Below, piece by piece: positions 9,056-18,500 of a stretch of 64,000 nucleotides of DNA (within the stretch, counting starts at the first letter, position 1; each line of letters begins with the position of its first letter). The notes beneath the pieces are model-generated. The model was given only the letters and a program-made list of their open reading frames with translations. It had not been told where the DNA came from and did no database searches. The stretch lies in the NCBI GenBank assembly GCA_964410665.1, contig CAYPIE010000010.1, forward strand, positions 36,531 to 100,530, in the 5' to 3' direction. Origin of the DNA: CAYPIE01 sp964410665. Lineage in GTDB: Bacteria; Planctomycetota; Planctomycetia; Gemmatales; Gemmataceae. Made by a program: the position numbers and the translations under genes.

Positions 9056-12000
9056 TCAGGGGGTGGCGGGGGGAGCCTCGGCCGGTATCGCCGCTTCCTG
9101 TCCGCCGAGCCAAAAGCGTAGGCTGCCATCGCGGCCCAAGGACAGCAGTTTGGTAAAGTTGCCTTGTCGCACCAACGCCATGGCCTGTACGGCATCGGAG
9201 TGACCCCGCAGGATGCCCCGTTCCTGACCGGTTTGTGCATCCCACAGACGCACGGTGCGGTCGGCACTGCCGGAAATCATCGTTTGGCCATCTTCGGTGA
9301 ACAAAAGCGTGGTCACCTGATCGGCGTGCCCACGGAGTTGGGCCTGATGGTCCAGAGTGGGAGCAGGAGCGGGTTGAAATTTCCATAAATGAATATTGCC
9401 AAGTTGATCTCCAGAGGCCACAATGCTGCCGCTATAGGGGTCCATGGCCAGCGAGGTAATGGCTTCTGCATGCGCCTTGGCCACCTGACAAAGGCATTCG
9501 GGATTGCCCACCTGCCAAACTTCCAAGGTGCCACCTGAGGCGGTCAGTAAAAAGCGGCTATCCGGGGTGAAGCACATCGCTTGGAAGGGGGCGCGTAGCG
9601 ATTTGTCCATGCTTACCAACGTCCAGTCCTCGGTGTGCCAGATCTCGATGCCGCGTTCCCCGACCACAGCGAGGTAGCGTTCGTTGGGCGAGACCAGTAA
9701 CCCATGTAGGTGGCCCAGCTGCACGGGAAGCTGGTGCATGGACGGAGGGTCGGCAGGCGGGCGCGGAGCGCGTAGCCGACGATCCCTTGGAAAGAGACTG
9801 CCCCGCGCGAACGGTTTCCGATCTTCGGGGTGTTCGAGTGGCAAGCTCCACACGCGAACTGAGCCATCCTGCCCAGCCGAGACCAACCCGCGGGAATTCG
9901 GGAGAAATGCCATGTCAGTGATCTTGCCGGGGTGCCCAGGCAGGCTAGGCAGTTTCCTGGCGCTTGGGCGGCTTAGCCCGAGGCGGTCCGGGTTCATCCA
10001 GCGGGGCACGAATTGCTTGAGCATTTGGGCCAACTGAAGGACGGTCCGAAGTTCGCCCTGGATCAGACCGTGGATGCGCCAGAGGTGGATCTGACCATTT
10101 TGCTCTGCAGTAGCGACCAGTCGCGTGCGCGGGTTTACCGCGGCCGAGGTCAGCTGTGGGTCGTTCCCCAGTTGAACCATCCGATCGGCCTCATCGTTCA
10201 ACTTCCACAAGCGGAGGGTGTGATCGAGAGAAGCACTGGCCAAGTAGCGACGATCGGGGGAGAAAGCCACACTGCTGACTGGGCCCTCGTGGCCCTTGAA
10301 CACCGCGTGCTCGCGGCCTGTATCGGGCTCCCAAAGCCGGACGGTCCGGTCGTTGCCTCCGGTGGCCAGCCACCGACCTTCGGGGCTGTAACGCACACAT
10401 AAAGCAGGCGCGATGTGACCGCGTAAACGCGTCCGCAAAGTTTGTTGATTGAGGTCCCATATGCTGACATTATTGCGTGCCGCGGTCGTCACGACTGCCA
10501 AGGAGTCGCCGGTAGGGCTGATCGCCAAGCTGCGGATGGCTTCCTCAACACGACAGATGACCTCGGGTTTGAGGCGTTTGTGCTGTTTGAACGCTTGGTC
10601 GGCTTGCCGCCGCTTGGTCGGGGGTGGCTGCTCACTCGTCGCCTTGCGGATCGTCTTGAGGGGCGTCCGCCAGACCCGTCCATCGTCGCCGCCGCTCATC
10701 AGCCAATCCCCCTGCGGTGCGAAGGTGACCGCGTAGACATCGCGATGCTGACTGACCATGGTCGTCACCACCTGGATGGTGTTGAGTTCCTGCACACGGC
10801 TCGGGGTTTGGGTGAACTCCCAATACTGCACTCCTTGGTTGCCGGCCGCGGCGAGCTGACGACTATTCGACGCAAAGGCCAGACACCGCACCAGCCGGTC
10901 CGACGGGCCATGCAGTACGTGGCTCGGTTCCAAAGTCGGAACGGCCCCTGGAGGGTGGCGCAATCGCCGTGGGGATCGCCCGAACCGCCAGCTGGTCATC
11001 CCCGGCTTTAGGTACTCGGGTAACCACCATAGACGGATGGTGCCATCATCGCCCGCACCGGCCAGGAAGTGGCCATTGGGAGCGAACGCTAGGCTTCGGA
11101 CCGGATCTTCATGACCGCGCAGGATGGCTCGCAAGCGTCCGGTCTCCGGGTCCCAAAGCCGCACGCTTCCATCCTGGCTGGCGCTGGCGACCAAGCTACT
11201 ATCGGGGGCGAAGGTGATGTCGCTGATGGGTTGGTCATGGCCTCGGAGAACAGCATGACGACGTGATGCCAGGGTGTGCAGGTAGTGCCAGGTAAAGTCA
11301 CGGAGCTCGACCGGACACCCTTGGTTGTCTTCGAGTAACTCGGTGGCTCGTTGCGGATCGCGTTCGACTAGATTGGCCACCTGCAACAGTTGCAGGGCAT
11401 ACAAGCTGCGTTGGTAGAGCCGTGATTGTTCCTCGGCACGATTGGCCTGCTTGATGGCTTCGGTGCGTTGTCGATCGGCGTCATCGCGTGCTTTTCGCGC
11501 GACCTCGGCCTCGCCACGCAAGCGCTGGATAAACCATAGACTGACGATCAACAAGGTGAGCAAGGCCACCAGGCTGACAAACACCATACCGGTGAGGGCA
11601 GGGCGTTTGCGTGCAAGCTTCCAACCGCGTGACCACACACCACTGGGTCGTGCCGCGATCGGTTCGCCTTGCAGAAATCGCTGTAGGTCCTCGGCCAGCG
11701 CGAAAGCGCTGGCGTAGCGTGCACGGGGGTGCTTGTGCAGACAGCTGAGGCAGATGGTCTCCAGATCGCGTGGGATCTTGGGGGCCAGTTGCCGCGGTGC
11801 TACGGGTTCGTCTTTGACCACCTGCATCACGGTGTCGAGCGGAGTTTCGCCGCGGAACGGGGGGCGACCGGTGAGCAGTTCATAGAGAATGACGCCCAAG
11901 GCGTAGATGTCGGCGGCCGGGCCGACATCGCGGTTGCGGCCGGATGCTTGTTCCGGGGCCAGATAACTTGGCGTGCCCAGCACCGCCCCGGTGCCGGTCA

Positions 12001-12742
12001 TGCCGGTGCCGTCGAAGTGGCTGCGCTGCTCGGGGGATTGCTCGGTCGAAAACCGTTTGGCCAAGCCGAAGTCGGTAATCTTGGGACAGGCGTTGTCCAG
12101 AATCAGATGCCGCATGGCCAAGAGGTTGGCCGGCACCAGACCAGTCGCCTCCGGGAATTGCAACAAGACATTGGCAGGTTTTAAGTCCCGATGCACGATC
12201 CCCCGCTCGTGCGCACAATGGATGGCACGCGCCAGTGTTTCCACTAGCTTCGCCGCCCCGCCGAACGGCCAGGGCGTCCCGTCGATATACTGCTCGAGGG
12301 TGCCCCCCTCAATGTATTCCAGGGCGAGATAGGGTGTGCCATCGGACTGGCCAATTTCATAGATCTGCACGATGTGCCGATGCTGGAGCGCGGCGACCGC
12401 CTCGGCTTCACGACGAAAGCGATCGCGTTCGCGCTCGCCGACATGACTGCCGCCTAGAATCATTTTGAGGGCGGTGAGTCGATTAAGCGACGCATGGCGG
12501 GCGCGATAGACCACGCCCATCCCCCCTCGGCCGATCTCGCCAAGGATGTGATAGCCTGGGACCTTAGGGATTGGGAGGGCGGAGACAGGCAGCGACCTCG
12601 GGGCTTCACTGGTCGAGGCATCCAACTGCTGCAGTTGTTCGAGCCCGAATTCTGCCGACACCGTCGGCTCGGGCTGCGACTCGAGCTCGGGATGGGGCGA
12701 TTGTTCTTGGGTTTGGTTCGGGTCGGTGGGATCAGCAGCCAT
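9056..12742 (-). CDS. Transmembrane Ser/Thr protein kinase with about 14 C-terminal WD40 repeats
   Basis: This 1,228-residue protein starts at ATG 12742 with GAGG about 8 nt upstream. The Hanks-type kinase domain covers about 64-360: glycine loop GEIGRGGMG (68-76), Lys93 in ALKM, HRDLKPAN with Asp186, DFG with Asp224, and GTPSYLAPEQ before the P+1 region. All catalytic residues are present. A single membrane helix lies at about 384-405, followed by a charged coiled-coil-like stretch. From about 495 to the end I count roughly 14 WD40 units (repeated LRGH...VRLWD patterns), enough for two seven-bladed propellers outside the membrane. This kinase-TM-WD40 layout is characteristic of planctomycetes. 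The substrate and ligand are unknown. Neighbours give no pathway; the secreted-protein gene follows 111 nt downstream. Confidence 0.93.
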   Translation of the reverse strand: MAADPTDPNQTQEQSPHPELESQPEPTVSAEFGLEQLQQLDASTSEAPRSLPVSALPIPKVPGYHILGEIGRGGMGVVYRARHASLNRLTALKMILGGSHVGERERDRFRREAEAVAALQHRHIVQIYEIGQSDGTPYLALEYIEGGTLEQYIDGTPWPFGGAAKLVETLARAIHCAHERGIVHRDLKPANVLLQFPEATGLVPANLLAMRHLILDNACPKITDFGLAKRFSTEQSPEQRSHFDGTGMTGTGAVLGTPSYLAPEQASGRNRDVGPAADIYALGVILYELLTGRPPFRGETPLDTVMQVVKDEPVAPRQLAPKIPRDLETICLSCLHKHPRARYASAFALAEDLQRFLQGEPIAARPSGVWSRGWKLARKRPALTGMVFVSLVALLTLLIVSLWFIQRLRGEAEVARKARDDADRQRTEAIKQANRAEEQSRLYQRSLYALQLLQVANLVERDPQRATELLEDNQGCPVELRDFTWHYLHTLASRRHAVLRGHDQPISDITFAPDSSLVASASQDGSVRLWDPETGRLRAILRGHEDPVRSLAFAPNGHFLAGAGDDGTIRLWWLPEYLKPGMTSWRFGRSPRRLRHPPGAVPTLEPSHVLHGPSDRLVRCLAFASNSRQLAAAGNQGVQYWEFTQTPSRVQELNTIQVVTTMVSQHRDVYAVTFAPQGDWLMSGGDDGRVWRTPLKTIRKATSEQPPPTKRRQADQAFKQHKRLKPEVICRVEEAIRSLAISPTGDSLAVVTTAARNNVSIWDLNQQTLRTRLRGHIAPALCVRYSPEGRWLATGGNDRTVRLWEPDTGREHAVFKGHEGPVSSVAFSPDRRYLASASLDHTLRLWKLNDEADRMVQLGNDPQLTSAAVNPRTRLVATAEQNGQIHLWRIHGLIQGELRTVLQLAQMLKQFVPRWMNPDRLGLSRPSARKLPSLPGHPGKITDMAFLPNSRGLVSAGQDGSVRVWSLPLEHPEDRKPFARGSLFPRDRRLRAPRPPADPPSMHQLPVQLGHLHGLLVSPNERYLAVVGERGIEIWHTEDWTLVSMDKSLRAPFQAMCFTPDSRFLLTASGGTLEVWQVGNPECLCQVAKAHAEAITSLAMDPYSGSIVASGDQLGNIHLWKFQPAPAPTLDHQAQLRGHADQVTTLLFTEDGQTMISGSADRTVRLWDAQTGQERGILRGHSDAVQAMALVRQGNFTKLLSLGRDGSLRFWLGGQEAAIPAEAPPATP

Positions 12743-13033
12743 CAGATTGCCTCAAGGCACATGGGAGAGCCTTCAATCTTCTCCATTTTAGGCAAAGCTT
12801 TCCAGCACGGGAATCCGAGGCCCAAGCTCGCTGGGGAAATGAGAAGGATTTCATCGCTTGAGAAAACGTTCAGATTTTGTGGATTCGCAGCAAATCCTCA
12901 CCCGACACGGTTGAGGACGGGATAGCGAGGGGGATCCATGCAAAGGAAACTCGACAAGGCAAGAATAATCCGCTATGGAAGAAGCAAGCGTGATTCTGCC
13001 CATGAGGCTCGACCAAGGGAGGGATGGTTGCGT

Positions 13034-13891
13034 ATGCGATGGTTGATTTGGACAGTCTGCACCGCAGGGCTTTCGGTGACGGGTGTGCACGCTGCGGAGG
13101 ACAAAACGCCGTTTACCGGCCAATCGGTTCGCATCATCAGAGATATTGCCTACCACAACGGCAGCACCAGCGACCCGATTAAGCACAAGCTCGATCTGTA
13201 TTTACCCGCCGAGCAAACCGACTTCCCCGTTTATTTCTTTGTGCACGGCGGAGCCTGGCGGATGGGCGACAAGAGTTGGTATGGCAAGATGGGCCGCATG
13301 CTCGCCGAGCAGGGCATCGGCTGCGTGATTACCAACTACCGCCTTTCCCCCAAGGTGAAACACCCAGCGCATATTGAGGATGTTGCAGAGGCGTTTGCCT
13401 GGACATATAAGCATATACAGGATTATGGTGGGAGCGCGAAACAGATTTTTCTGGCCGGGCATTCCGCCGGGGCCCATCTGGTCTCCCTGTTGGCCACCGA
13501 TGAGTCCTATTTACAGGCTCACCAGCTAGGTTTCGATGCGCTCAAGGGTGTCATCGCCATGAGTGGGGTGTACACCGTGTTACCGACGGTGATGTATCAG
13601 AGTGTATTTGGCCGAGATGAGCGAACGCGGAAACGCGCTTTTCCCATCACCCATGTCCATGGTGATCATCCGCCGTTTTTGATTTTGTACGCCGAAGCCG
13701 ATTTCCCGCTGATCGATTTGATGTCGGAGACTTTTTCGAAGAAGCTCAAGCAAACTCAATGTCCCGTGGAACAGCTTGAAATCAAAAATCGTGACCACAT
13801 CTCACTCATGGCCAATGCGTTTAAGGCCAGTGACGTGACCACTCAGACGATTCTGAGGTTTATGAAGGCACGACTGGGCGTGATGAAGTAA
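13034..13891 (+). CDS. Secreted alpha/beta hydrolase (carboxylesterase/BD-FAE-like)
   Basis: ATG 13034 gives a clean signal peptide (MRWLIWTVCTAGLSVTGVHA, cleavage before AED) and has an AGGGAGGG tract about 11 nt upstream. The open frame extends further 5' to 12938, but that N-terminus is Arg/Lys-rich and unlike an export signal. The 285-residue protein has the oxyanion-hole motif HGGAW, nucleophile Ser144 in GHSAG, Asp223 in EADFP and His255 in RDHIS, a complete catalytic triad. The family hydrolyses carboxylic esters; acetylated or feruloylated polysaccharide is a plausible substrate, by analogy only. A glycosyltransferase gene follows 35 nt downstream on the same strand. Confidence 0.88.
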   Translation: MRWLIWTVCTAGLSVTGVHAAEDKTPFTGQSVRIIRDIAYHNGSTSDPIKHKLDLYLPAEQTDFPVYFFVHGGAWRMGDKSWYGKMGRMLAEQGIGCVITNYRLSPKVKHPAHIEDVAEAFAWTYKHIQDYGGSAKQIFLAGHSAGAHLVSLLATDESYLQAHQLGFDALKGVIAMSGVYTVLPTVMYQSVFGRDERTRKRAFPITHVHGDHPPFLILYAEADFPLIDLMSETFSKKLKQTQCPVEQLEIKNRDHISLMANAFKASDVTTQTILRFMKARLGVMK

Positions 13892-13926
13892 GCGTGCACG
13901 CTGCCCGGGGATAACCACCACAGACT

Positions 13927-14862
13927 ATGCTCTCAATTGTAATCGTCAACTACAACACCCGGGCGATGTTGCAAGCGTGTTTGAGCTCGGTACGCGATAC
14001 CGTTGCGGATGCGCAAATCATTGTGGTGGATAATGCCAGCAGCGATGACTCGGTTGCCATGGTGCGGCGTACCTTTCCCGAAGTGATCCTGGTCGAACTG
14101 CCCAAGAATGTTGGCTTTGCCGCTGGGAACAACGCGGGCTTGAAATACGCCAGCGGCGATCCAATCCTGTTGTTAAACTCCGACACCGTGGTGCTGGAGG
14201 GGAGCTTACAACAGTGTGTGGACTATTTGGAGTCGCATCCTCAGGTCGGTGCTCTGAGTGCGCGGTTGCTTGGTGCCGATGGGCAACGCCAGCAGAGTGC
14301 ACATCCTTATCCAAGCGTCTGGAACGATCTCCGCTTTGCCTTTCGCCGACCGGTGGCTCCGGCGAACCACCAGGGCATCACCCATGGTTGGCTGATGGGG
14401 GCAGCCCTGTTTCTGCGTCGCCAGGCCTTTGAACAGGTGGGAGGAACCCTGGATGAGGGGACCTTTATGTACTGGGAGGATGCCGATCTGTCGATCCGGC
14501 TACATAAGGCCGGTTGGTTGCTGGCAGTCCATCCAGACGCGACGATCTGGCATTATGGTGGTGCTTCCGGGGGCGGTCAGGATAACGATCGTCGCTCGGA
14601 CCTCCAAGCGTGGTACGACTACGGGCAACTTCGCTGGTATCGCCGCCATCGTCCTTTGGCCAGCCAGCTGGCGCTTTATTTGCTCGAATGGCATCGAGTG
14701 GTTCGGATGACCGTGCAGGCGATGTTCCATGAGCACAAAACCCATCATCGCCGTCTGGCGGGCGTCCTGGTGAATGCCTTGCTCAGCTGGCCGCTCGGGC
14801 GAAAACCACCCCGGCCTGGCCAGAAACCGAAGGCTCGCAACGGAATCCAGGGCAGTCTCTGA
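13927..14862 (+). CDS. Family 2 glycosyltransferase (rhamnosyltransferase/WbbL-like)
   Basis: The protein of 311 residues begins directly with the GT-A fold: LSIVIVNYNT at residues 2-11, VDNASSDD (34-41), NVGFAAGNNAG, and the DxD-like metal/nucleotide site LLLNSDTV (81-88). A later WEDADLSIRL motif matches the catalytic base region of inverting GT2 enzymes of the rhamnosyltransferase group. No membrane segment is evident except a weakly hydrophobic, basic C-terminus, so it probably works on the cytoplasmic face in cell-surface glycan or glycolipid assembly. It may be co-transcribed with the preceding esterase (35 nt spacing). The acceptor and donor cannot be inferred from the sequence. Confidence 0.9.
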   Translation: MLSIVIVNYNTRAMLQACLSSVRDTVADAQIIVVDNASSDDSVAMVRRTFPEVILVELPKNVGFAAGNNAGLKYASGDPILLLNSDTVVLEGSLQQCVDYLESHPQVGALSARLLGADGQRQQSAHPYPSVWNDLRFAFRRPVAPANHQGITHGWLMGAALFLRRQAFEQVGGTLDEGTFMYWEDADLSIRLHKAGWLLAVHPDATIWHYGGASGGGQDNDRRSDLQAWYDYGQLRWYRRHRPLASQLALYLLEWHRVVRMTVQAMFHEHKTHHRRLAGVLVNALLSWPLGRKPPRPGQKPKARNGIQGSL

Positions 14863-14877
14863 GCGAACGCCATCTGC

Positions 14878-15468
14878 TCACCGCTTGATCGGCATATCCT
14901 GGCGAGGTTGGATCGACCAGGTAAGTGGGATCGTCCGGGCCACCTTGATCAACTTTTTGGCCTTTTGTTGCATTTCGGGCGGCAAGAATGCTAGAGCCAG
15001 TTTGCGTAGCACTGGCCGCTTTTCCATCGCCGCGTTGTCGATGCCCACCACGGTGATGGTCACCCCGGCCGGACCGAGGTTGGCCGCTAGCTTTTTGCGG
15101 AAGGCAGGCACCTGCGTCTGCAGGATGGCGGCGATGAACTTGAGGTCCGCTTTCGTCTGGTCGTCGGTACTTTTCTCCCCTTGGTCCCGTAACAGGTCGG
15201 CAATCGGCTGTTCAGCCTGGACCGACTGCATCAACGTGTTCAGTGTGTCGGCGGCGGAGCGGTCCAGGATCACCTTGTAGCCACTCTTGAGCAGCTCGAT
15301 CCGGACCGGCAGTTCGCTAGTCTCGCTCGGCCGGGCCGGCCGAGCGGCGGCACTGGGATCGGGGTTCGTTGCGGCGGGAGCTGTCTCGGGGCTCGGTTCT
15401 TGACCGGTCAGACTGGCAGGACAGACCAGGAGTACCGCGCATAGAAACAAGAGAATATGGTAGTTCAT
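14878..15468 (-). CDS. Secreted protein of unknown function
   Basis: This 196-residue protein has an N-terminal signal peptide (MNYHILLFLCAVLLVCPASLTG), then a Pro/Ala/Glu-rich low-complexity tract (about 24-52), then a compact domain with a GYKVILDRSAADTL segment and several helices. No catalytic motif or known family is recognised. It lies 21 nt downstream of the AAA ATPase gene on the same strand and may share its transcript. It converges with the glycosyltransferase gene across only 15 bases. Confidence 0.7.
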   Translation of the reverse strand: MNYHILLFLCAVLLVCPASLTGQEPSPETAPAATNPDPSAAARPARPSETSELPVRIELLKSGYKVILDRSAADTLNTLMQSVQAEQPIADLLRDQGEKSTDDQTKADLKFIAAILQTQVPAFRKKLAANLGPAGVTITVVGIDNAAMEKRPVLRKLALAFLPPEMQQKAKKLIKVARTIPLTWSIQPRQDMPIKR

Positions 15469-15489
15469 CGGATAACTCTCACGGAAGCA

Positions 15490-16827
15490 TTATTCCCGAG
15501 GGGATTGCACCCCCAGGAGGGTACGGGTCAGGGCTCCGCCGTTCAGGGCCAGGTCTTCGAGCGCCATGCGCAGGTGGGGGGTGCCCACCTGCAACGGCTC
15601 CTGATCGCTCTCCTCGGCCGCGAAAACCGCCGCCTTGCGTAGCAGTTCGCGTAAGAAGGCCGCACTTGCGCCTTCGGTCCGGTGCACCAGATCGTCCCAG
15701 CTATCCTGTGCAACCGCCATGCCTTGGCTATACAACGATAACAAGCGACGACGACACTCCGCATCGGGCAAAGGAATTTCGATCGCTTGATCGATTCGTC
15801 CGGGCCGTGAGGACAGTGCAGGTTCCAAGTAGTCGGGCCGGTTGGTGGTCAAGATGAATAATAGGTCGATATCTTCGGCCAGCCCGTCCATCTGGTTGAG
15901 CAGTTCGAACAGTAGGGCATTGGCTCCCACGGTTTGATGTGCGCGTTGGGTGCCTATCAGATCGACATCCTCTAGAATGATGGTGGCGGGGGCAAGCATG
16001 CGGGCCAGTTTGCAGGTTTCCTCGATCAGCGCGGCGGAACCGCCGGTGATGAGAAACGCCGTGCGTCCAGGCATCTGGGCGACCAGATACATGGCCGTGA
16101 GTGTCTTGCCGGTCCCGGGCGGTCCATGCAGCAAGATGCCGCGCTTCAGGTGTCGACCGGCGCTACGCAATCGTTCGGCCTGGCGACTAAAGCGAAGGGT
16201 CTGGCGTTCGACCCGGTCCAAGACCTGAGTGGGTAAAATGATCTTCTCGCGGGCAATCTGAGGCAGCGGATGGAACTGGATGTTCAAATCGCCATCGCAA
16301 TCACCGTCGAGGGAGAGCACCTGACCACGATAGGTGTTGCCATGATAGATGCTGCGTTGCAGTCGTTCGAGTACGCGTTGGGCGAGCTTCTGCTGCCGCG
16401 ACATCAGCTGCAGCTGGATCTCCCGACGATAATCGTCGCGTTTGGCGATCCACAGGGCAATCGGCTCGTTGTGCTCCTGCCACAGGTAGAGCCCGTCAAG
16501 GATACAGGTCTGCTTCTGCTCCAATGCGACCGGAATCTGTTCATAGCGCACTGGCCCCACCACATAGTTCACCGACGACCGCGGGTGAGCAAGTCGGGCC
16601 AGACTCACCTCGGAATGGTCCTCGGGATTCAGGATGCCTATCAGCGTATGTGAATCGACCTGGCCCACCTGGGTATCAATGGCGCGTTGCACATCGGGCT
16701 GCAAGTAGACCTTGAAGGTATGCTCAACCACGGGCAGTTGAGAGGGGTCGCCGTGAAAATGCTCATAGAGCTGTTGATAAATGGGCGGGGTGGACGCTTT
16801 GGGATCAACCTCAGGCGTTTCCGGCAT
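15490..16827 (-). CDS. AAA-family ATPase (Vps4/Ycf46/proteasomal ATPase-like)
   Basis: I chose ATG 16827 because GGAG lies about 7 nt upstream; a TTG two codons earlier is in frame. The 445-residue protein has an N-terminal alpha/beta region (about 1-190) including a LDGDCDGDLNI tract, then a classic AAA module: Walker A GPPGTGKT (about 235-242), Walker B TIILEDVD (about 282-289), sensor-1 TTNRPDYLEPAL and the downstream RPGRID arginine-finger segment. A C-terminal helical lid follows. The AAA module resembles single-ring unfoldases, but the N-terminal domain is unfamiliar, so partner and substrate are unknown. It is divergent from the alkylation-repair operon. Confidence 0.85.
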   Translation of the reverse strand: MPETPEVDPKASTPPIYQQLYEHFHGDPSQLPVVEHTFKVYLQPDVQRAIDTQVGQVDSHTLIGILNPEDHSEVSLARLAHPRSSVNYVVGPVRYEQIPVALEQKQTCILDGLYLWQEHNEPIALWIAKRDDYRREIQLQLMSRQQKLAQRVLERLQRSIYHGNTYRGQVLSLDGDCDGDLNIQFHPLPQIAREKIILPTQVLDRVERQTLRFSRQAERLRSAGRHLKRGILLHGPPGTGKTLTAMYLVAQMPGRTAFLITGGSAALIEETCKLARMLAPATIILEDVDLIGTQRAHQTVGANALLFELLNQMDGLAEDIDLLFILTTNRPDYLEPALSSRPGRIDQAIEIPLPDAECRRRLLSLYSQGMAVAQDSWDDLVHRTEGASAAFLRELLRKAAVFAAEESDQEPLQVGTPHLRMALEDLALNGGALTRTLLGVQSPRE

Positions 16828-16985
16828 GGGCAACTCCGGGTGAGCGATGAAGCAAAACCACTGCTATTCTCCGGAAGGAACGAGGCCCAGGCAATGCAAG
16901 AAGTTCGGTCTTCGCCGGCTTTTTTCCGGCACTGATGGCCGAAAACGGCGAGCTCATCCTTGGTCGGCTTGCTACACTTCGGAGC

Positions 16986-18500
16986 ATGCATACCGACTCT
17001 GACGCCTGTTATCGTGCGCTAGCTGCCCGGGACCGCCGGTTCGATGGTCTGTTTTTTACCGGGGTAAGTACCACCGGCATCTATTGCCGGCCAATTTGTC
17101 CAACGCGGACGCCCCGCCGTGGCAGTTGCCAATTTTTTCCGAGTGCCGCAGCGGCTGAGCGGGCGGGATTTCGGCCGTGCTTCCGTTGTCGCCCAGAACT
17201 GGCACCAGGGCATGCTCCGATGGATGCCGCGGAGCGGCTTGCTGATGCGGTGGTGGCTCGGATCGAAGCGGGTGGTTTTCCTGGGGAATTGGTGTCGCTC
17301 GAACAGCTGACTGCCGGCCTGGGCCGTTCCGGGCGGCAAATCCGACGGGTGTTGCGGCAAGTGTTGGGGGTGACCGCGGTCGAACTGTCCCAGACGCATC
17401 GTCTGTTATTGGCCAAGCGGCTGTTGACCGAGACATCCCTGCCGATCACCCAGGTAGCACTCGCTAGCGGCTTCGGAAGTTTACGCCGCTTCCATGCGCT
17501 GTTTCGGGCACGCTATCGGCTGCCTCCTAGCGATCTGCGGAAAAATCGAGATCGTGGCAGTGATACCAGTTGCGTGCAACTTACGCTGGCCTATCGTCCG
17601 CCCCTTGCCTGGCCCGCCTTGATGCAATTCCTGGGGCAACGTGCGCTCGCGGGGGTCGAGTCGGTCGCTGGGCTCAGCTACGCCCGAACGGTGACGCTGG
17701 GCAGTCACCAGGGTTGGTTGCGGGTGGCACCTGTGTCAGGTCAGCCGGTATTGCGTGTCGAGGCGTCGCTGTCGCTTGTGCCTGTGCTTCAAGGCGTCCT
17801 GGCTCGCATGCGCAGACTACTAGACCTGGATGCACGGCCGGATGTCATAGACGCTCATCTGAGCAGGGATCCACGTCTGGAGGCGGCAATCACGGCCAAT
17901 CCTGGCCTCCGGGTAGCCGGAGCGTTTGACCCGTTTGAACTGTTGCTTCGAGCAATCCTCGGCCAACAAGTCTCCGTCCGGGCGGCAACCACCTTGGCGG
18001 GCCGCTTCGCGGCAACCTTTGGTGAGCCGGTGACCACCCCCTGGAGCGGCTTGCGCTATACCACCCCGTCGGCCGCGAAGATCGCTCGAGCGGATCAAGC
18101 GACCCTGGTCGCTTTAGGGGTCACGTCTGCGCGGGCTGAGTGTGTTCGCACGCTGGCCTCAGCGGTGGCTTCGGGGGAGCTGAGTCTGGAACCGATGATT
18201 GATCCTGAGCAGCAAATCGCCCACCTTCAGTCTTATCCGGGCATTGGGCCGTGGACCGCGACCTACGTGGTCATGCGTGGCGTCCGCTGGCCGGATGCGT
18301 TTCCGGTGGGCGACCTGGGCTTGCAGAAGGTGTTCGGGCACCGATCGCCTCGGAAGTTGGCCCAGCAAGCCGAGCCCTGGCGGCCTTGGCGGGCGTATGC
18401 CGCGATGCACGCGTGGATGGGATTTTTGACGGCCGAGCAGAAGGACCAGGGACATGCACGAGAGGGTCTATTTCACCAGCCAGCCCAGCCCGCTGGGTGA
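16986..18500 (+). CDS. alkA: Ada-type methylphosphotriester sensor fused to AlkA 3-methyladenine DNA glycosylase
   Basis: Start ATG 16986 aligns with the beginning of mycobacterial AlkA fusions (MHxDxxxCYRA). The 504-residue protein has an Ada-like zinc module with all four cysteines (Cys34, Cys38, Cys65, Cys68), an AraC-type helix-turn-helix region (about 80-190), an AlkA N-terminal domain, and a helix-hairpin-helix GPD glycosylase domain with GIGPWTATYV and catalytic Asp443 in VGDLGLQ. It should sense phosphotriester damage on Cys34, act as transcription activator, and remove 3-alkylpurines. The stop codon lies 47 nt inside the following ogt gene, so the two are translationally linked. Together they form a compact adaptive-response operon. 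Auto-activation is expected by analogy with Ada, but I did not identify an operator. Confidence 0.93.
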   Translation: MHTDSDACYRALAARDRRFDGLFFTGVSTTGIYCRPICPTRTPRRGSCQFFPSAAAAERAGFRPCFRCRPELAPGHAPMDAAERLADAVVARIEAGGFPGELVSLEQLTAGLGRSGRQIRRVLRQVLGVTAVELSQTHRLLLAKRLLTETSLPITQVALASGFGSLRRFHALFRARYRLPPSDLRKNRDRGSDTSCVQLTLAYRPPLAWPALMQFLGQRALAGVESVAGLSYARTVTLGSHQGWLRVAPVSGQPVLRVEASLSLVPVLQGVLARMRRLLDLDARPDVIDAHLSRDPRLEAAITANPGLRVAGAFDPFELLLRAILGQQVSVRAATTLAGRFAATFGEPVTTPWSGLRYTTPSAAKIARADQATLVALGVTSARAECVRTLASAVASGELSLEPMIDPEQQIAHLQSYPGIGPWTATYVVMRGVRWPDAFPVGDLGLQKVFGHRSPRKLAQQAEPWRPWRAYAAMHAWMGFLTAEQKDQGHAREGLFHQPAQPAG

